64,000 nt of DNA. Origin: Methylophilus sp. DW102. GTDB lineage: Bacteria; Pseudomonadota; Gammaproteobacteria; Burkholderiales; Methylophilaceae. Below the pieces are notes generated by a model. The model did no database searches, was not told where the DNA came from, and saw only the letters and a list, made by a program, of their open reading frames with translations. This document shows, one piece after another, positions 22,704-31,139 of the stretch. The stretch lies in contig NZ_AP029023.1 of the NCBI RefSeq assembly GCF_037076555.1, forward strand, positions 1,426,001 to 1,490,000, written 5' to 3'. Position numbers and translations under genes: made by a program. The number at the start of each line of letters is the position of its first letter. Positions within the stretch are counted from its first letter, which is position 1.

Positions 22704-23036
22704 ATGCCGCCAGTTGAAGACGATTTGAGACGCATTGCCGAGGGGTTCGGCGAGTTAAAGGGCGAGCTGCGCAGCCAGCATCAGGCCACTATGCGTGCTT
22801 TTGACAATATCCGTGACGACATGCAACGCATGGAAGATAGCCAAAAACAAGCCATGCAAAGCATGGAAGAGCGACTAAACGGCAAGATCGACAGCCTTGG
22901 TGGCCGCGTCAGAACGCTAGAGCAAAAAAGTGAGGATGCAAAGGTCGCTGCTGCCAAGCAAGGTGTCGCTGTAAGTGGCATCACAGCTGCGCTGACTTAT
23001 GCAGCCATTGAAATCATTAAACGGATTCCCCACTAA
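22704..23036 (+). CDS. Coiled-coil phage protein with C-terminal membrane segment
   Basis: 110 residues. Heptad-rich helix from about 10 to 80 (MRAFDNIRDDMQRMEDSQKQ...) followed by a hydrophobic helix (VAVSGITAALTYAAIEIIKRI). Resembles XhlA-type/haemolysin-associated phage proteins or DUF2730-like Mu proteins in the same place. AAAGGAG before the ATG. Could help holin function or terminase assembly; not decided. Confidence 0.6.
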   Translation: MPPVEDDLRRIAEGFGELKGELRSQHQATMRAFDNIRDDMQRMEDSQKQAMQSMEERLNGKIDSLGGRVRTLEQKSEDAKVAAAKQGVAVSGITAALTYAAIEIIKRIPH

Positions 23037-23536
23037 TGGCGCACAGTCAAGAAACGCGCGCTAACGTGCGCAAAGCTTTTGTGGTGGATGGCGTACCGCT
23101 GACCGTCGCTGCCAGCATGCACGGCGTGAGCTACGACACCGCCCGCGAGTGGAAGCGGATAGCCAAGGAAGTCACCGGCGATGATTGGGACACCGCCCGC
23201 GCTGCGCACCGCATCACTAACCAGTCAACTGATGATGTCATTAAGCAACTGGTAGACATTATGGTGCGGCAAGCCGTGGTAGTGGCTCAAAAGCTGGAAG
23301 ACGCAAGCATCCCCGCCCAAGATAAAGTCGAGCTATTAGCCAGCATCAGCGATGCAATGGCTAAGTTTACCAAGTCACTCTCACGCATTGATCCCAAGCT
23401 GGGTGCAATGAGTGTGGCGCTGGATACGCTTAAAACCATTGCAGAGTATTTTCAAAAGCATGATCGCGTGGCGCTGGCTCAATTCCAGGATCACCTGGAA
23501 GGCATCGGCGCTGTTTTACAAAGCCGTTACGGTTAA
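23036..23536 (+). CDS. DUF1804 protein, small terminase-like subunit
   Basis: 166 residues. The N-terminal helix-turn-helix (VDGVPLTVAASMHGVSYDTAREWKR) is typical of DUF1804, which precedes the large terminase in Mu-like phages. The C-terminal half is helical (LASISDAMAKFTKSLSRIDPKLG). Likely recognises phage DNA for packaging. The ATG overlaps the previous stop. Confidence 0.8.
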   Translation: MAHSQETRANVRKAFVVDGVPLTVAASMHGVSYDTAREWKRIAKEVTGDDWDTARAAHRITNQSTDDVIKQLVDIMVRQAVVVAQKLEDASIPAQDKVELLASISDAMAKFTKSLSRIDPKLGAMSVALDTLKTIAEYFQKHDRVALAQFQDHLEGIGAVLQSRYG

Positions 23537-23559
23537 CGGCATTTTTTGAAAGGTAAGTC

Positions 23560-23877
23560 ATGAATGCAACTGAGCAACAAACCGAGCAAGACATTCAAGC
23601 CAAAGGCTTAAACGCACCACGTCTGACACCTGCTGATATTGATGCAACCATTGTGGGTGAGCAGTATCACGTGTTTCCTGGCACCACTCTCACAGTGTGC
23701 TGCCTGCAATTGAAAAACGGTGCAACCGTCACTGGCGATAGTGCATGCGTAAGCCCTGCCAACTTTGATGAGCAAATTGGCCGCAACATTGCTCGTCAAA
23801 ACGCCCGCGAAAAAATCTGGCAGCTGGAAGGCTACCTGCTGAAACAGCGTTTATATCTGGCTGAAGCTGTTGTTTAA
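23560..23877 (+). CDS. Gp49-family phage protein
   Basis: 105 residues. Matches the small Gp49-type family: 'TLTVCCLQLKNGATVTGDSACVSPANFDEQIGRNIA', then NAREKIWQLEGYLLKQRL. This family is widespread in phages; its role is not known. GAAAGGTAAG precedes the ATG. It is inserted between small and large terminase genes. Confidence 0.75.
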   Translation: MNATEQQTEQDIQAKGLNAPRLTPADIDATIVGEQYHVFPGTTLTVCCLQLKNGATVTGDSACVSPANFDEQIGRNIARQNAREKIWQLEGYLLKQRLYLAEAVV

Positions 23878-23880
23878 GCC

Positions 23881-25608
23881 ATGTCCGACATCGACGATCT
23901 AAACATTAAAACCATCAAGAGCTGGAAAGAGTTCGAGGCCGAACTCGCCCAGCTCGGTGAAGACCTGCGCGAGCAGATTGAGCTGGAATGCGAGGCGTTT
24001 GATGTTGACCCGGCGGCAAGTTTAGAGCGCCGCGAACGGGCTTTGTTTGATTATGAGTTTTTCTGCCGCACCTACTTTCCACACTATGTGCCGACTGAGC
24101 ATTTCAGCCTGTTTCAAAAGTTTATCTTCAAGCATTTACCCGCTTGTATTGATAGTCCGCGTGATGCACGTGACGTAGAAAAAGCCCCACGTGGCGAGGC
24201 AAAATCAACATATGAGACACAACTTGGCTCACTGTGGTCTGTGTGCCGTGCTACTTATATTGAGCGCTTTATCAAATCTGGAAAGCTGCCAAAAAAAGCA
24301 CGCAAGCACATGATTGTCATCATTATGAACACCGAAGAGCAAGCAGCCGAAATGCTTGCCAGCGTTAAGGCTGAGCTAGACACCAACCCACGCCTGGCAA
24401 TGGACTTTCCTGACGCTTTTGGTCAAGGCCGTGTCTGGCAGGCTACTACGGCTATCACAGCCAACAATATCAAAATCCGCATTGGTGGTACCGGCAAAAA
24501 ACTGCGCGGTATGAAACACGGCCCGCACCGGCCTGATCAAGTGCATATTGACGATGCCGAGAATGATGACAACGTAAAGTCACCGGAGCAGCGTAAAAAG
24601 ACCGAAGACTTTATTTTAAAGGCTGTGCTCGGCTTGGCTGGACCCGCGGGTGGCATGGATGTCTTTGTGGTGGGTACTGAGCTGCACCACGATGCAGCGA
24701 TTAATCGTATTGGCAATGCACCTGGCTGGAAAATGCGCACGTTCAAGTCTATCGTGCGTTGGCCGGACAATATGCACCTATGGGACACTTGGGAGGCAAT
24801 ATATAGCCGCCCCGGTACCGCTGATGAAAAAGAAGAGGCCGAGACAGAGGCGCTGGCATTTTATGAGGCTAACAAGGCCGAAATGGAGGCCGGTGCCATT
24901 GTGAGCTGGCCGGAAGTGCGCCCACTTTACCGCCTGATGTGCATGCGGGCGATTGACCATGAAGCGTTTAATCATGAGCAGCAAAACGAGGCTGGCAATG
25001 ATGAGAACGCACCGTTTAAGACAATTCAATTTTGGGTCAACAAACTTTCAAATTGGTTGTTCTTTGGTTCGATTGACCCGTCTATGGGCAAGAAAGATAA
25101 AAGGCGTGATCCCTCTGCAATTCTGGTCGGTGGATACAACATGCAAACCATGACGCTAGACGTCATTGAGGCTGATATTCGCAGACGCGTGCCGGACTTG
25201 ATTATTGAGCATGCAATCGACTATCAAAAACAATATAACTGCCTGATGTGGGCGGTAGAGACGGTGGCTTTTCAGGAGTTTCTATATACCGAGCTTCTTA
25301 AACGCTCAATTAAAGAAGGTGTGATTTTTCCAACAGCACCGGATGGTGGGGTGGAAAAAGGCCGTGATAAAGAAATGGCAATTTTATCGCTTCAGCCATT
25401 GATCAATAGAGGCCAGATAAGGCTGCATCACAATCAGCACACGCTGAATGAACAGCTTAAATACTACCCAGAAGCCGACCACGACGACGGCCCCGATGCG
25501 CTCGAAATGCTGTGGAAGGTAGCAACCGCCTATAGCCAAGCCTTTGAATATGTCTCTGCCGCATCTGACCGCCGCAGCAGACGCAACGACGATTACCAGG
25601 ACGATTAA
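23881..25608 (+). CDS. Large terminase subunit (Mu gp28-like)
   Basis: 575 residues. ATPase motor: Walker A-like PRGEAKST (103-110) and a DQVHIDDAEND Walker B-type strand (219-229). The RNase H-like nuclease half has SIDPSMGKKDKRRDPSAILVGG near 395-416 and a late HDDGPDALEMLW. It cuts and pumps DNA into proheads. In Mu it packages headful-wise from host-flanked ends. Confidence 0.9.
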   Translation: MSDIDDLNIKTIKSWKEFEAELAQLGEDLREQIELECEAFDVDPAASLERRERALFDYEFFCRTYFPHYVPTEHFSLFQKFIFKHLPACIDSPRDARDVEKAPRGEAKSTYETQLGSLWSVCRATYIERFIKSGKLPKKARKHMIVIIMNTEEQAAEMLASVKAELDTNPRLAMDFPDAFGQGRVWQATTAITANNIKIRIGGTGKKLRGMKHGPHRPDQVHIDDAENDDNVKSPEQRKKTEDFILKAVLGLAGPAGGMDVFVVGTELHHDAAINRIGNAPGWKMRTFKSIVRWPDNMHLWDTWEAIYSRPGTADEKEEAETEALAFYEANKAEMEAGAIVSWPEVRPLYRLMCMRAIDHEAFNHEQQNEAGNDENAPFKTIQFWVNKLSNWLFFGSIDPSMGKKDKRRDPSAILVGGYNMQTMTLDVIEADIRRRVPDLIIEHAIDYQKQYNCLMWAVETVAFQEFLYTELLKRSIKEGVIFPTAPDGGVEKGRDKEMAILSLQPLINRGQIRLHHNQHTLNEQLKYYPEADHDDGPDALEMLWKVATAYSQAFEYVSAASDRRSRRNDDYQDD

Positions 25609-25610
25609 AC

Positions 25611-27212
25611 ATGGCAAAAAACAGACACCGCCGCGCAGCGATGGCAAAACAAACCGCCAGCCGCCCAACGCCTGATACTGACTTACAAGTCGGCCCACGC
25701 TCTAGCCTTGGGCATACACTTAACTATGCCTCGGTGATCACAGTGCCACCGGCACGCCTAGCCAGTGCCTTTGCAATGGCTGACCAAGGCCAGATCACTG
25801 AGCAAAGCAAGCTGTTTAACCTGATTGAAGAGCACGACTCGCACATTTTTGCTGAGATGGCAAAACGCAAGCGGGCGATCACCTCACTTGGCTGGCAGCT
25901 TGAAGCCCCGGACGATGCCACCGAGGGTGAACTCAAGCGCATTAAAGAGCTTGAGCAAATGCTGCGCGAAAATAACGGTTTTGAAGGCATGCAGTATGAC
26001 CTGGCCGACGCAACCGGCAAGGGCTTTTCTATGGTCGAGCTTGAGTGGAAAAAAGGCGACGTCTGGCTGCCAGAGTGCTATCACTATGTGCCGCAGCAAC
26101 TGTTTGTCACCGACCAGGACACTGCCGAACTCAAATACAACGGCACCGGCCTTCCGGAAGCGCTGCGGCCCTATGGGTGGATCAAGCATATCCACAAGGC
26201 AAAATCTGGCTATATTGAAAGCGCGGCGCTGTTTAGAGTGCTGGCTTGGACATATGCCTATAAAGCCTACAACGTGCAAGATATGCAGCGCTTTTTGGAG
26301 CTGTATGGCTTGCCTCTGCGCTTAGGTAAATACCCAGCGGGCATTGGTAAACCTCAGCGTGATGAGCTGCTGCGTGCTGTGCGCAGCATTGGCAACGATG
26401 GTGCCGGTGTGGTGCCTGCCAACATGACCATCGAGTTTATTAAAGACACCTCTCGCGGGTCTATTACCGACTTTTTAGATGCCATTGGTTATTGGGAGGA
26501 AAAACAATCCAAGGCCATTTTGGGCGGTGACCTGGACGGTAAAACCACCACAGAAGCGCGCATTATGGTCTACGACAAAGTGCGCCGCGAGATCCTGCTG
26601 CACGATGTGGGCAATATGGAGCCGACCATAGATCAGCAGCTGATCGCACCGATTGACATGTTTAACGGCATGTTTGAGCCAGGCCGCAGGCCTAAATTTA
26701 AATACCTGACGCAAGAGAGCGTGGACCAGCAGAAGATGGTCGCCGTGCTCGAAAAAGGCGTTGGGCTTGGTATGGAAATCGAGGTCGAATATGCTCATGA
26801 AGTTATGCAAATCCCGCGTGCCAAAAAAGGCGCGGCGCTGCTTGGCAAGCCTGCTCAGGCCACACCTGCCAATAATGTCGACAATAAAAACAATCCAGAA
26901 GGCACGCCGCCTGCAGACCCGGTGCAAGGCGCACTCAGCCGCCTGGCCGCACTGGCGAGAAATCAGGGCGCGCAAGCGGACTTAACCGAGGCCTACACCG
27001 CCCAACTTGCTGCACTTGGTGCCAAGCATGAGTCTGCGCTTGTGCAAAAAATCTATGACGTCGTCGGCGCAGCCGGTGACTTTGACGCCGCCATTCAAGG
27101 CATAGAGGCGCTGGCAACTGAGTTTAAGGTACCGGCACTGACTGAGGTAATCGCGCTGGGCATGGCAGCGGCTAATTTGGGGGGTAGGAGTGAGGTGATT
27201 GATGGAAATTAA
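25611..27212 (+). CDS. Portal protein (Mu gp29-like, DUF935)
   Basis: 533 residues, usual family length. Contains ASAFAMADQGQITEQSKLFNLIEEHD near 50, KRKRAITSLGWQL near 84, DATGKGFSMVELEWK near 135, and DLDGKTTTEARIMVYDKVRR near 305. Forms the dodecameric head vertex through which DNA enters. Starts two bases after the terminase stop. Its end overlaps the methyltransferase start by 11 nt. Confidence 0.9.
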   Translation: MAKNRHRRAAMAKQTASRPTPDTDLQVGPRSSLGHTLNYASVITVPPARLASAFAMADQGQITEQSKLFNLIEEHDSHIFAEMAKRKRAITSLGWQLEAPDDATEGELKRIKELEQMLRENNGFEGMQYDLADATGKGFSMVELEWKKGDVWLPECYHYVPQQLFVTDQDTAELKYNGTGLPEALRPYGWIKHIHKAKSGYIESAALFRVLAWTYAYKAYNVQDMQRFLELYGLPLRLGKYPAGIGKPQRDELLRAVRSIGNDGAGVVPANMTIEFIKDTSRGSITDFLDAIGYWEEKQSKAILGGDLDGKTTTEARIMVYDKVRREILLHDVGNMEPTIDQQLIAPIDMFNGMFEPGRRPKFKYLTQESVDQQKMVAVLEKGVGLGMEIEVEYAHEVMQIPRAKKGAALLGKPAQATPANNVDNKNNPEGTPPADPVQGALSRLAALARNQGAQADLTEAYTAQLAALGAKHESALVQKIYDVVGAAGDFDAAIQGIEALATEFKVPALTEVIALGMAAANLGGRSEVIDGN

Positions 27213-27705
27213 AAGAGTTTTAGACCCTGCCTCTGGTAGCAAGATGATGTATCAAAACAAGCATCATCCAGATGTTGTATTTGGCGATATAAGAAACGTA
27301 TGCATTAGCCTAATTGATCGCAGCCATGGCAATGAGTCTGGTCAGCGTACTTTAAACATTGAGCCAGACACACTGATGGATTTTAGAAGTATTCCGTTTG
27401 CTGATGGTAGTTTTAAGCTGGTTGTTTTTGACCCACCACATTTAGTTCGTGCAGGTAAAAAATCTTGGTTGGCAGCTAAATACGGCAAGCTCTCAGAAAG
27501 TTGGCAGACCGATTTAAAAACTGGCTTTGAAGAATGCCTAAGGGTTCTGGATAAGGATGGAATATTAATTTTTAAATGGAACGAAACTCAAGTAAAAATT
27601 AATGAGGTCCTTAAATTGTGTCCGATTGAGCCTTTATTTGGGCATTTATCAGGCCGAAAAGGCCTGACTCATTGGCTTGTTTTTATGAAACCAAGGGGGC
27701 AATGA
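27202..27705 (+). CDS. SAM-dependent methyltransferase-like protein (cargo)
   Basis: 167 residues from ATG 27202. An N-terminal motif I-like VLDPASGSKMMY, then VVFDPPHLV (motif IV, DPPH) near residue 80 and a Rossmann-type ending FEECLRVLDKDGILIFKWNET. DPPH is typical of amino-methyltransferases acting on DNA N6/N4 or similar. Lower GC than the flanking portal and gpF genes and not part of the Mu core, so it looks like inserted cargo. May modify phage DNA against restriction, comparable in role to Mu Mom; inferred. Confidence 0.7.
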   Translation: MEIKRVLDPASGSKMMYQNKHHPDVVFGDIRNVCISLIDRSHGNESGQRTLNIEPDTLMDFRSIPFADGSFKLVVFDPPHLVRAGKKSWLAAKYGKLSESWQTDLKTGFEECLRVLDKDGILIFKWNETQVKINEVLKLCPIEPLFGHLSGRKGLTHWLVFMKPRGQ

Positions 27706-27971
27706 TGCAAGGCACCAGACTACACAAAATTGATGGCGAGCAAGACTTTGTTTATCGCATTTTTAAAACGGCTGGCGCTTATGGCACGGCCAATGGCAAA
27801 GACTGGTTTTGCACCACACCTAACGGCATGCTGGGCAATCTCAGTGGCCACCAGGTGACAGAACATGAAGACGGCACCATCACGGTGTCACCTTCTATTT
27901 TGACGCAGTCTCAACATCAGGGTAAAACTTGGCATGGTTACCTTGAAAAAGGTGTCTGGCGCGAGTGCTGA
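27702..27971 (+). CDS. Small cargo protein (possibly DUF6527-like)
   Basis: 89 residues from an ATGATG overlapping the methyltransferase stop, so the two are coupled. Contains HEDGTITVSPSILTQSQHQGKTWHGYLEKGVWREC; the order 'DGT-T-SPSI ... W-YLE-GVW' resembles the C-terminal part of DUF6527 proteins but lacks their Cys set. Could assist the methyltransferase. Function unknown. Confidence 0.5.
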   Translation: MMQGTRLHKIDGEQDFVYRIFKTAGAYGTANGKDWFCTTPNGMLGNLSGHQVTEHEDGTITVSPSILTQSQHQGKTWHGYLEKGVWREC

Positions 27972-27982
27972 TCATGCTTGCT

Positions 27983-28306
27983 CTACTTATATTTCGTCTG
28001 TGGCTTTGCTTTGGTTGGCGTCGGGTCCAGCGGCTTGCGTTTATGCAGCGTCATATCATCGTCAGAGTGATAACGGTCTCTTTTAAAAATGCCTATGGTG
28101 TTGCTTTGGTCACTTTTAAGTTGTGCCCGCTCGGCTTCGGTCTCACGCATGCATTGTTCACCGTACTCAGTCATGCGATAACCAAACATTTCAGGCTCTA
28201 TCAGCTTCGTTTCCAGCAGCCATTGCAGTATCTCTGGTGCCACAGGCTCAGGCTCTCGCCCGATCAGTTTGCATATAGCATCGTATTGAGGTTTAGTTAA
28301 GTACAT
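27983..28306 (-). CDS. Antisense-oriented small protein, winged-helix-like
   Basis: 107 residues on the - strand inside the + strand packaging/head operon. Protein-like sequence: LTKPQYDAICKLIGREPEPVAPEILQWLLETKLI, then YRMTEYGEQCMRE in winged-helix style, and a Lys/Pro-rich tail. Its ATG (28306) and the gpF ATG (28305) overlap in the tetranucleotide CATG. No clear ribosome binding site. A + strand frame over the same bases looks unnatural. May be an independent regulator or moron; modest confidence. Confidence 0.45.
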   Translation of the reverse strand: MYLTKPQYDAICKLIGREPEPVAPEILQWLLETKLIEPEMFGYRMTEYGEQCMRETEAERAQLKSDQSNTIGIFKRDRYHSDDDMTLHKRKPLDPTPTKAKPQTKYK

Positions 28307-29576
28307 GGAAAGCGCAGCGCAGTTACCGTTTAAGCAGGCGATTGAATTCTATCGTCAAAAGATCAAGCTGCCCACCTCTGGCTGGACAGATATCTGGGAG
28401 CAGCAGCACAGCAAGGCTTTTGTGGTGGCTGGCGCGCAGTCAGACGCGCTGCTTGAAGATTTTTACAATGCGATTCAAGACGCCAAGCAAAACGGCGGTG
28501 GCTATGCTGATTTTAAAGAGCGTTTTAACGAGATTGCAGCCAAACACGGCTGGTCTTATAAAGGCTCCCCAGGCTGGCGCAGTCGGGTGATTTACGACAC
28601 CAACATCACGCAGTCATATAACGCTGGGCGGTATCAGCAAATGTGGGCGCTGCGCCATGTGCGTCCATTCTGGCAATACGATCACACCACCATAGAAAAT
28701 CCACGGCTCACCCACAAAGCATGGGATGGCTTGATTCTGCCAGCCGATGATGCCTGGTGGGATACGCATATGCCGCAAAACGGCTGGGGCTGCAAATGCC
28801 GCGTGTTTTCGCTCACGCGCACCGAGGCAGAAAAGCAATGGCAGGCGGCGGGAAAGGATGGCCCAGACAAAGCACCACCTGTAAAGATGGTCACCAAAGT
28901 GGTTGGCAAAACAGGCAGTCAGCCGCGCACTGTTTCAACACCTGAAGGCATAGACCCCGGCTTTGGCTACAACCCCGGCAAGGCATGGTTAGAGCCGCTC
29001 ACGGTGCCGCCATTGCAGGGCTATGATGCCGTGCTCAAAGCTCGTGGCATTGATGCACCATCAATCAAAACGAGTATGCGCAAACCGACTGTGATTGATA
29101 AGGCCGCGATTTTGCCACCTGACACACCGCCAGAGCAGGCCGTGGCTGACTTTTTGGACGTGTTTGGTGCGGATATGGAATTCGGCAGCGTGTTTACCGA
29201 TGCTGCCGAGACACCTGTCGTCATCAGTAAAGCCTTATTTACTGATGGCAGTGGCGACTTTAAGTGGCTGGCAAAAGAGAATAAGGCCAACCGGCTTCAA
29301 TATATCAACCTGCTGGCGATGACGGTTGCCGATCCAGATGAAATTTGGTGGGTGTGGGTAAAGGACAATAAAGAGTCTGGCCGCTGGCGTTTAAAACGCC
29401 GATATCTGCGGGCGTTTGAAATTGATGGCAGTAATGAGTTTGGCGTGGCTGTATTTGAGTGGGGCCGCACCGGCTGGACTGGTGCCACAACCTTTATGCA
29501 GACACAAAAAACCGATGATGAAAAATTTAGGTATTTTGACAAACAGCGCGATGGTCGCCTGGTCTACAAAAAATAA
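28305..29576 (+). CDS. Head morphogenesis protein gpF fused to a PBECR-like nuclease domain
   Basis: 423 residues. The N-terminal ~170 residues are the Mu F/minor capsid domain (PFKQAIEFYRQKIKLP, YDTNITQSYNAGRYQQ, MPQNGWGCKCRVFSLT). The C-terminal ~150 residues (from about VIDKAAILPPDTPPEQ) end with YINLLAMTVADPDEIWWVWV...RRYLRAFEI...FEWGRTGWTGATTFMQT. This corresponds to the phage-Barnase-EndoU-ColicinE5/D-RelE-like (PBECR) nuclease type often appended to gpF. The toxin end could be injected with DNA or act in competition between phages; the role is unproven. Confidence 0.8.
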   Translation: MESAAQLPFKQAIEFYRQKIKLPTSGWTDIWEQQHSKAFVVAGAQSDALLEDFYNAIQDAKQNGGGYADFKERFNEIAAKHGWSYKGSPGWRSRVIYDTNITQSYNAGRYQQMWALRHVRPFWQYDHTTIENPRLTHKAWDGLILPADDAWWDTHMPQNGWGCKCRVFSLTRTEAEKQWQAAGKDGPDKAPPVKMVTKVVGKTGSQPRTVSTPEGIDPGFGYNPGKAWLEPLTVPPLQGYDAVLKARGIDAPSIKTSMRKPTVIDKAAILPPDTPPEQAVADFLDVFGADMEFGSVFTDAAETPVVISKALFTDGSGDFKWLAKENKANRLQYINLLAMTVADPDEIWWVWVKDNKESGRWRLKRRYLRAFEIDGSNEFGVAVFEWGRTGWTGATTFMQTQKTDDEKFRYFDKQRDGRLVYKK

Positions 29577-29606
29577 AAAGCGGCTTGTGCGGGCCGCTTT
29601 GATGGA
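29577..29606. terminator. Hairpin after gpF
   Basis: AAAGCGGC and GCCGCTTT arms with an 8-nt loop, flanked by an A-rich/T-rich run on one side. On the - strand it is followed by TTTTTATTTTTT and would terminate strongly; on the + strand the T run is short. May be partly bidirectional. Confidence 0.45.
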
Positions 29607-29658
29607 TCGGATTTGAGGGCTTTGCACAGCCACAGCTTCGTCACCACAAGGACAGTAT

Positions 29659-30174
29659 ATGCAATTAGTGATCGATTATCAAGATATCTCGGTTAAGCAC
29701 CTGGTAGCGGTGCTAAGTCATGAGTTTATGCATCCTCAGATGTTGCTTGGCAGTATTGGTGAATCATTGCTGCGTGTAAACCAAGAGCGGCACCTGGCAA
29801 GTCTGGCGCCGGACGGTTCAGAGTGGGCACCACTTAAAGAATCCTCCAAGCTTGAGAAGCGCAAGGGCGGCCCGCTCAATAAAACTGGAGAAATGCTGCA
29901 GTCTTTTAATTACCAGGTCGATGCAAACAGTTTGTTGATGGGGTTTGATGGTCAATGGAATGCGCAGCGTGCTTATTGGCACAATAAAGGGACTGATCCT
30001 TATGAGATTAAACCAAAGAATGGTAAGGCGCTAAAGTTTGGGGATCACATTGTAAAAAAGGTGAATCATCCAGGACTCCCTGCGCGTGAATTGATCGGAT
30101 ATCCTGACAATGATCAACGTATGGTCGACGATGTCGTGAACGATCATTTAATGGCCGTTTTAAATCGTGTTTGA
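29659..30174 (+). CDS. Phage virion morphogenesis protein (Mu gpG-like)
   Basis: 171 residues; the expected neighbour of gpF. Family elements: LLGSIGESLLRVNQERH near 31, then APDGSEWAPLKESSKLEKRKGGPLNKTGEMLQS, and the end HPGLPARELIGYPDNDQRMVDDVV. Involved in tail completion and head-tail joining. Last phage structural gene on the + strand; in Mu the next gene would be gpI, which here is 20 kb away on the other strand. Confidence 0.88.
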   Translation: MQLVIDYQDISVKHLVAVLSHEFMHPQMLLGSIGESLLRVNQERHLASLAPDGSEWAPLKESSKLEKRKGGPLNKTGEMLQSFNYQVDANSLLMGFDGQWNAQRAYWHNKGTDPYEIKPKNGKALKFGDHIVKKVNHPGLPARELIGYPDNDQRMVDDVVNDHLMAVLNRV

Positions 30175-30374
30175 AAATTAATTAAATGCTATTTAATGGG
30201 GATTTATACCCTAATTAAATTTTAATTAATCGCTATTACCCCGTATTTTTATCCCGAATTTTTATCACAACTGTCCAGAAATCAAGAATTTTAATGAATA
30301 CGTGTGAATCTAGTTTTTATGCGGTGACCCGGCCAATTCCGCCCGGTTGTGACTGTCCAGATTCCACACCCCCC
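30175..30374. other. AT-rich non-coding stretch, candidate prophage end
   Basis: Contains repeated TTAATTAAA and TTTTTATC motifs and two copies of CTGTCCAG (30271-30278 and 30353-30360). No gene seen. Repeated short motifs at the end of the last structural gene would suit transposase binding sites near a right end, but I cannot locate an exact end. Confidence 0.35.
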
Positions 30375-31004
30375 CTACTCATTCGTATCTACTAAATAAT
30401 TTAATAGTATCGACGTTTTTTGTGACAAATCTCTGTAATCGCGACGGTTAAAAATGTATCTGCCATGTCTATGTAGCATCACATCTGTAACACGAAACTT
30501 TCTATCTCCTAAAGTTAAAACAAGAAATTTAAGTAAGTCGTAACGTTCTCCGGCATCTATGCGCCTAAGATTAAATAGCCATTGTGCGATGGTATTTTTG
30601 ATGCTCCAGTATTTAGCTCTGAGTCGATCCCAGCCTAAATAGGACAATAGAAAATATGAATAAATGTTGTTATAGCCAAAGTCATATATCCCATAATGGT
30701 GCAAAATTTCTATTTCTGCTTGGGCGATTTTTTCAACTGAAAAGTCGTCAGGAATCGTAAATGATTGATTCATATCCAGGCGCTTACCAATAATCCTGCA
30801 TTGCTCAACCGAATCAACTAACATTAAAGAGGAGCCATCTACTTTATTATTTAGATAAACGCTGTAGCAGTTAACGTTTTTTTTTGCAGCTTCGCCGGAG
30901 CGTGGAATTAATCCGCTACAACTGCAATCAGTTAATTTAGGGAGAAGCCATAACCATAGTTTCAACTTTACGCTGTTGAGCCAATTCATTCTTTGAGACG
31001 TCAT
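30375..31004 (-). CDS. Orphan protein of unknown function (AT-rich)
   Basis: 209 residues, GGAGG 8 nt before the ATG. Rich in aromatic residues and Arg/Lys (DFGYNNIYSYFLLSYLGWDRLRAKYW), probably soluble and helical, no membrane segment. Two Cys near residue 28 (CSCSG). GC content is clearly lower than in the phage core and host. Lies between gpG and the tRNA, so it may be a phage moron or island gene. Family not recognised. Confidence 0.6.
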   Translation of the reverse strand: MTSQRMNWLNSVKLKLWLWLLPKLTDCSCSGLIPRSGEAAKKNVNCYSVYLNNKVDGSSLMLVDSVEQCRIIGKRLDMNQSFTIPDDFSVEKIAQAEIEILHHYGIYDFGYNNIYSYFLLSYLGWDRLRAKYWSIKNTIAQWLFNLRRIDAGERYDLLKFLVLTLGDRKFRVTDVMLHRHGRYIFNRRDYRDLSQKTSILLNYLVDTNE

Positions 31005-31139
31005 CTCGTAAGCCTCCTCTACTTACAATCCAATGTGTTATTTACCAATCACTAGGTATGCAAGCATAAATGAACATAGGTAATATTCGAACTCAGCTAA
31101 CAAAATAATTATATTTATCTGGAAGAGAGTGAAGAGAAT

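Noticed and set aside
27965..28300. + strand 111-residue frame opposite the antisense gene
   Set aside because: Phe/Leu/Arg-rich shadow; the - strand reading is much more protein-like.
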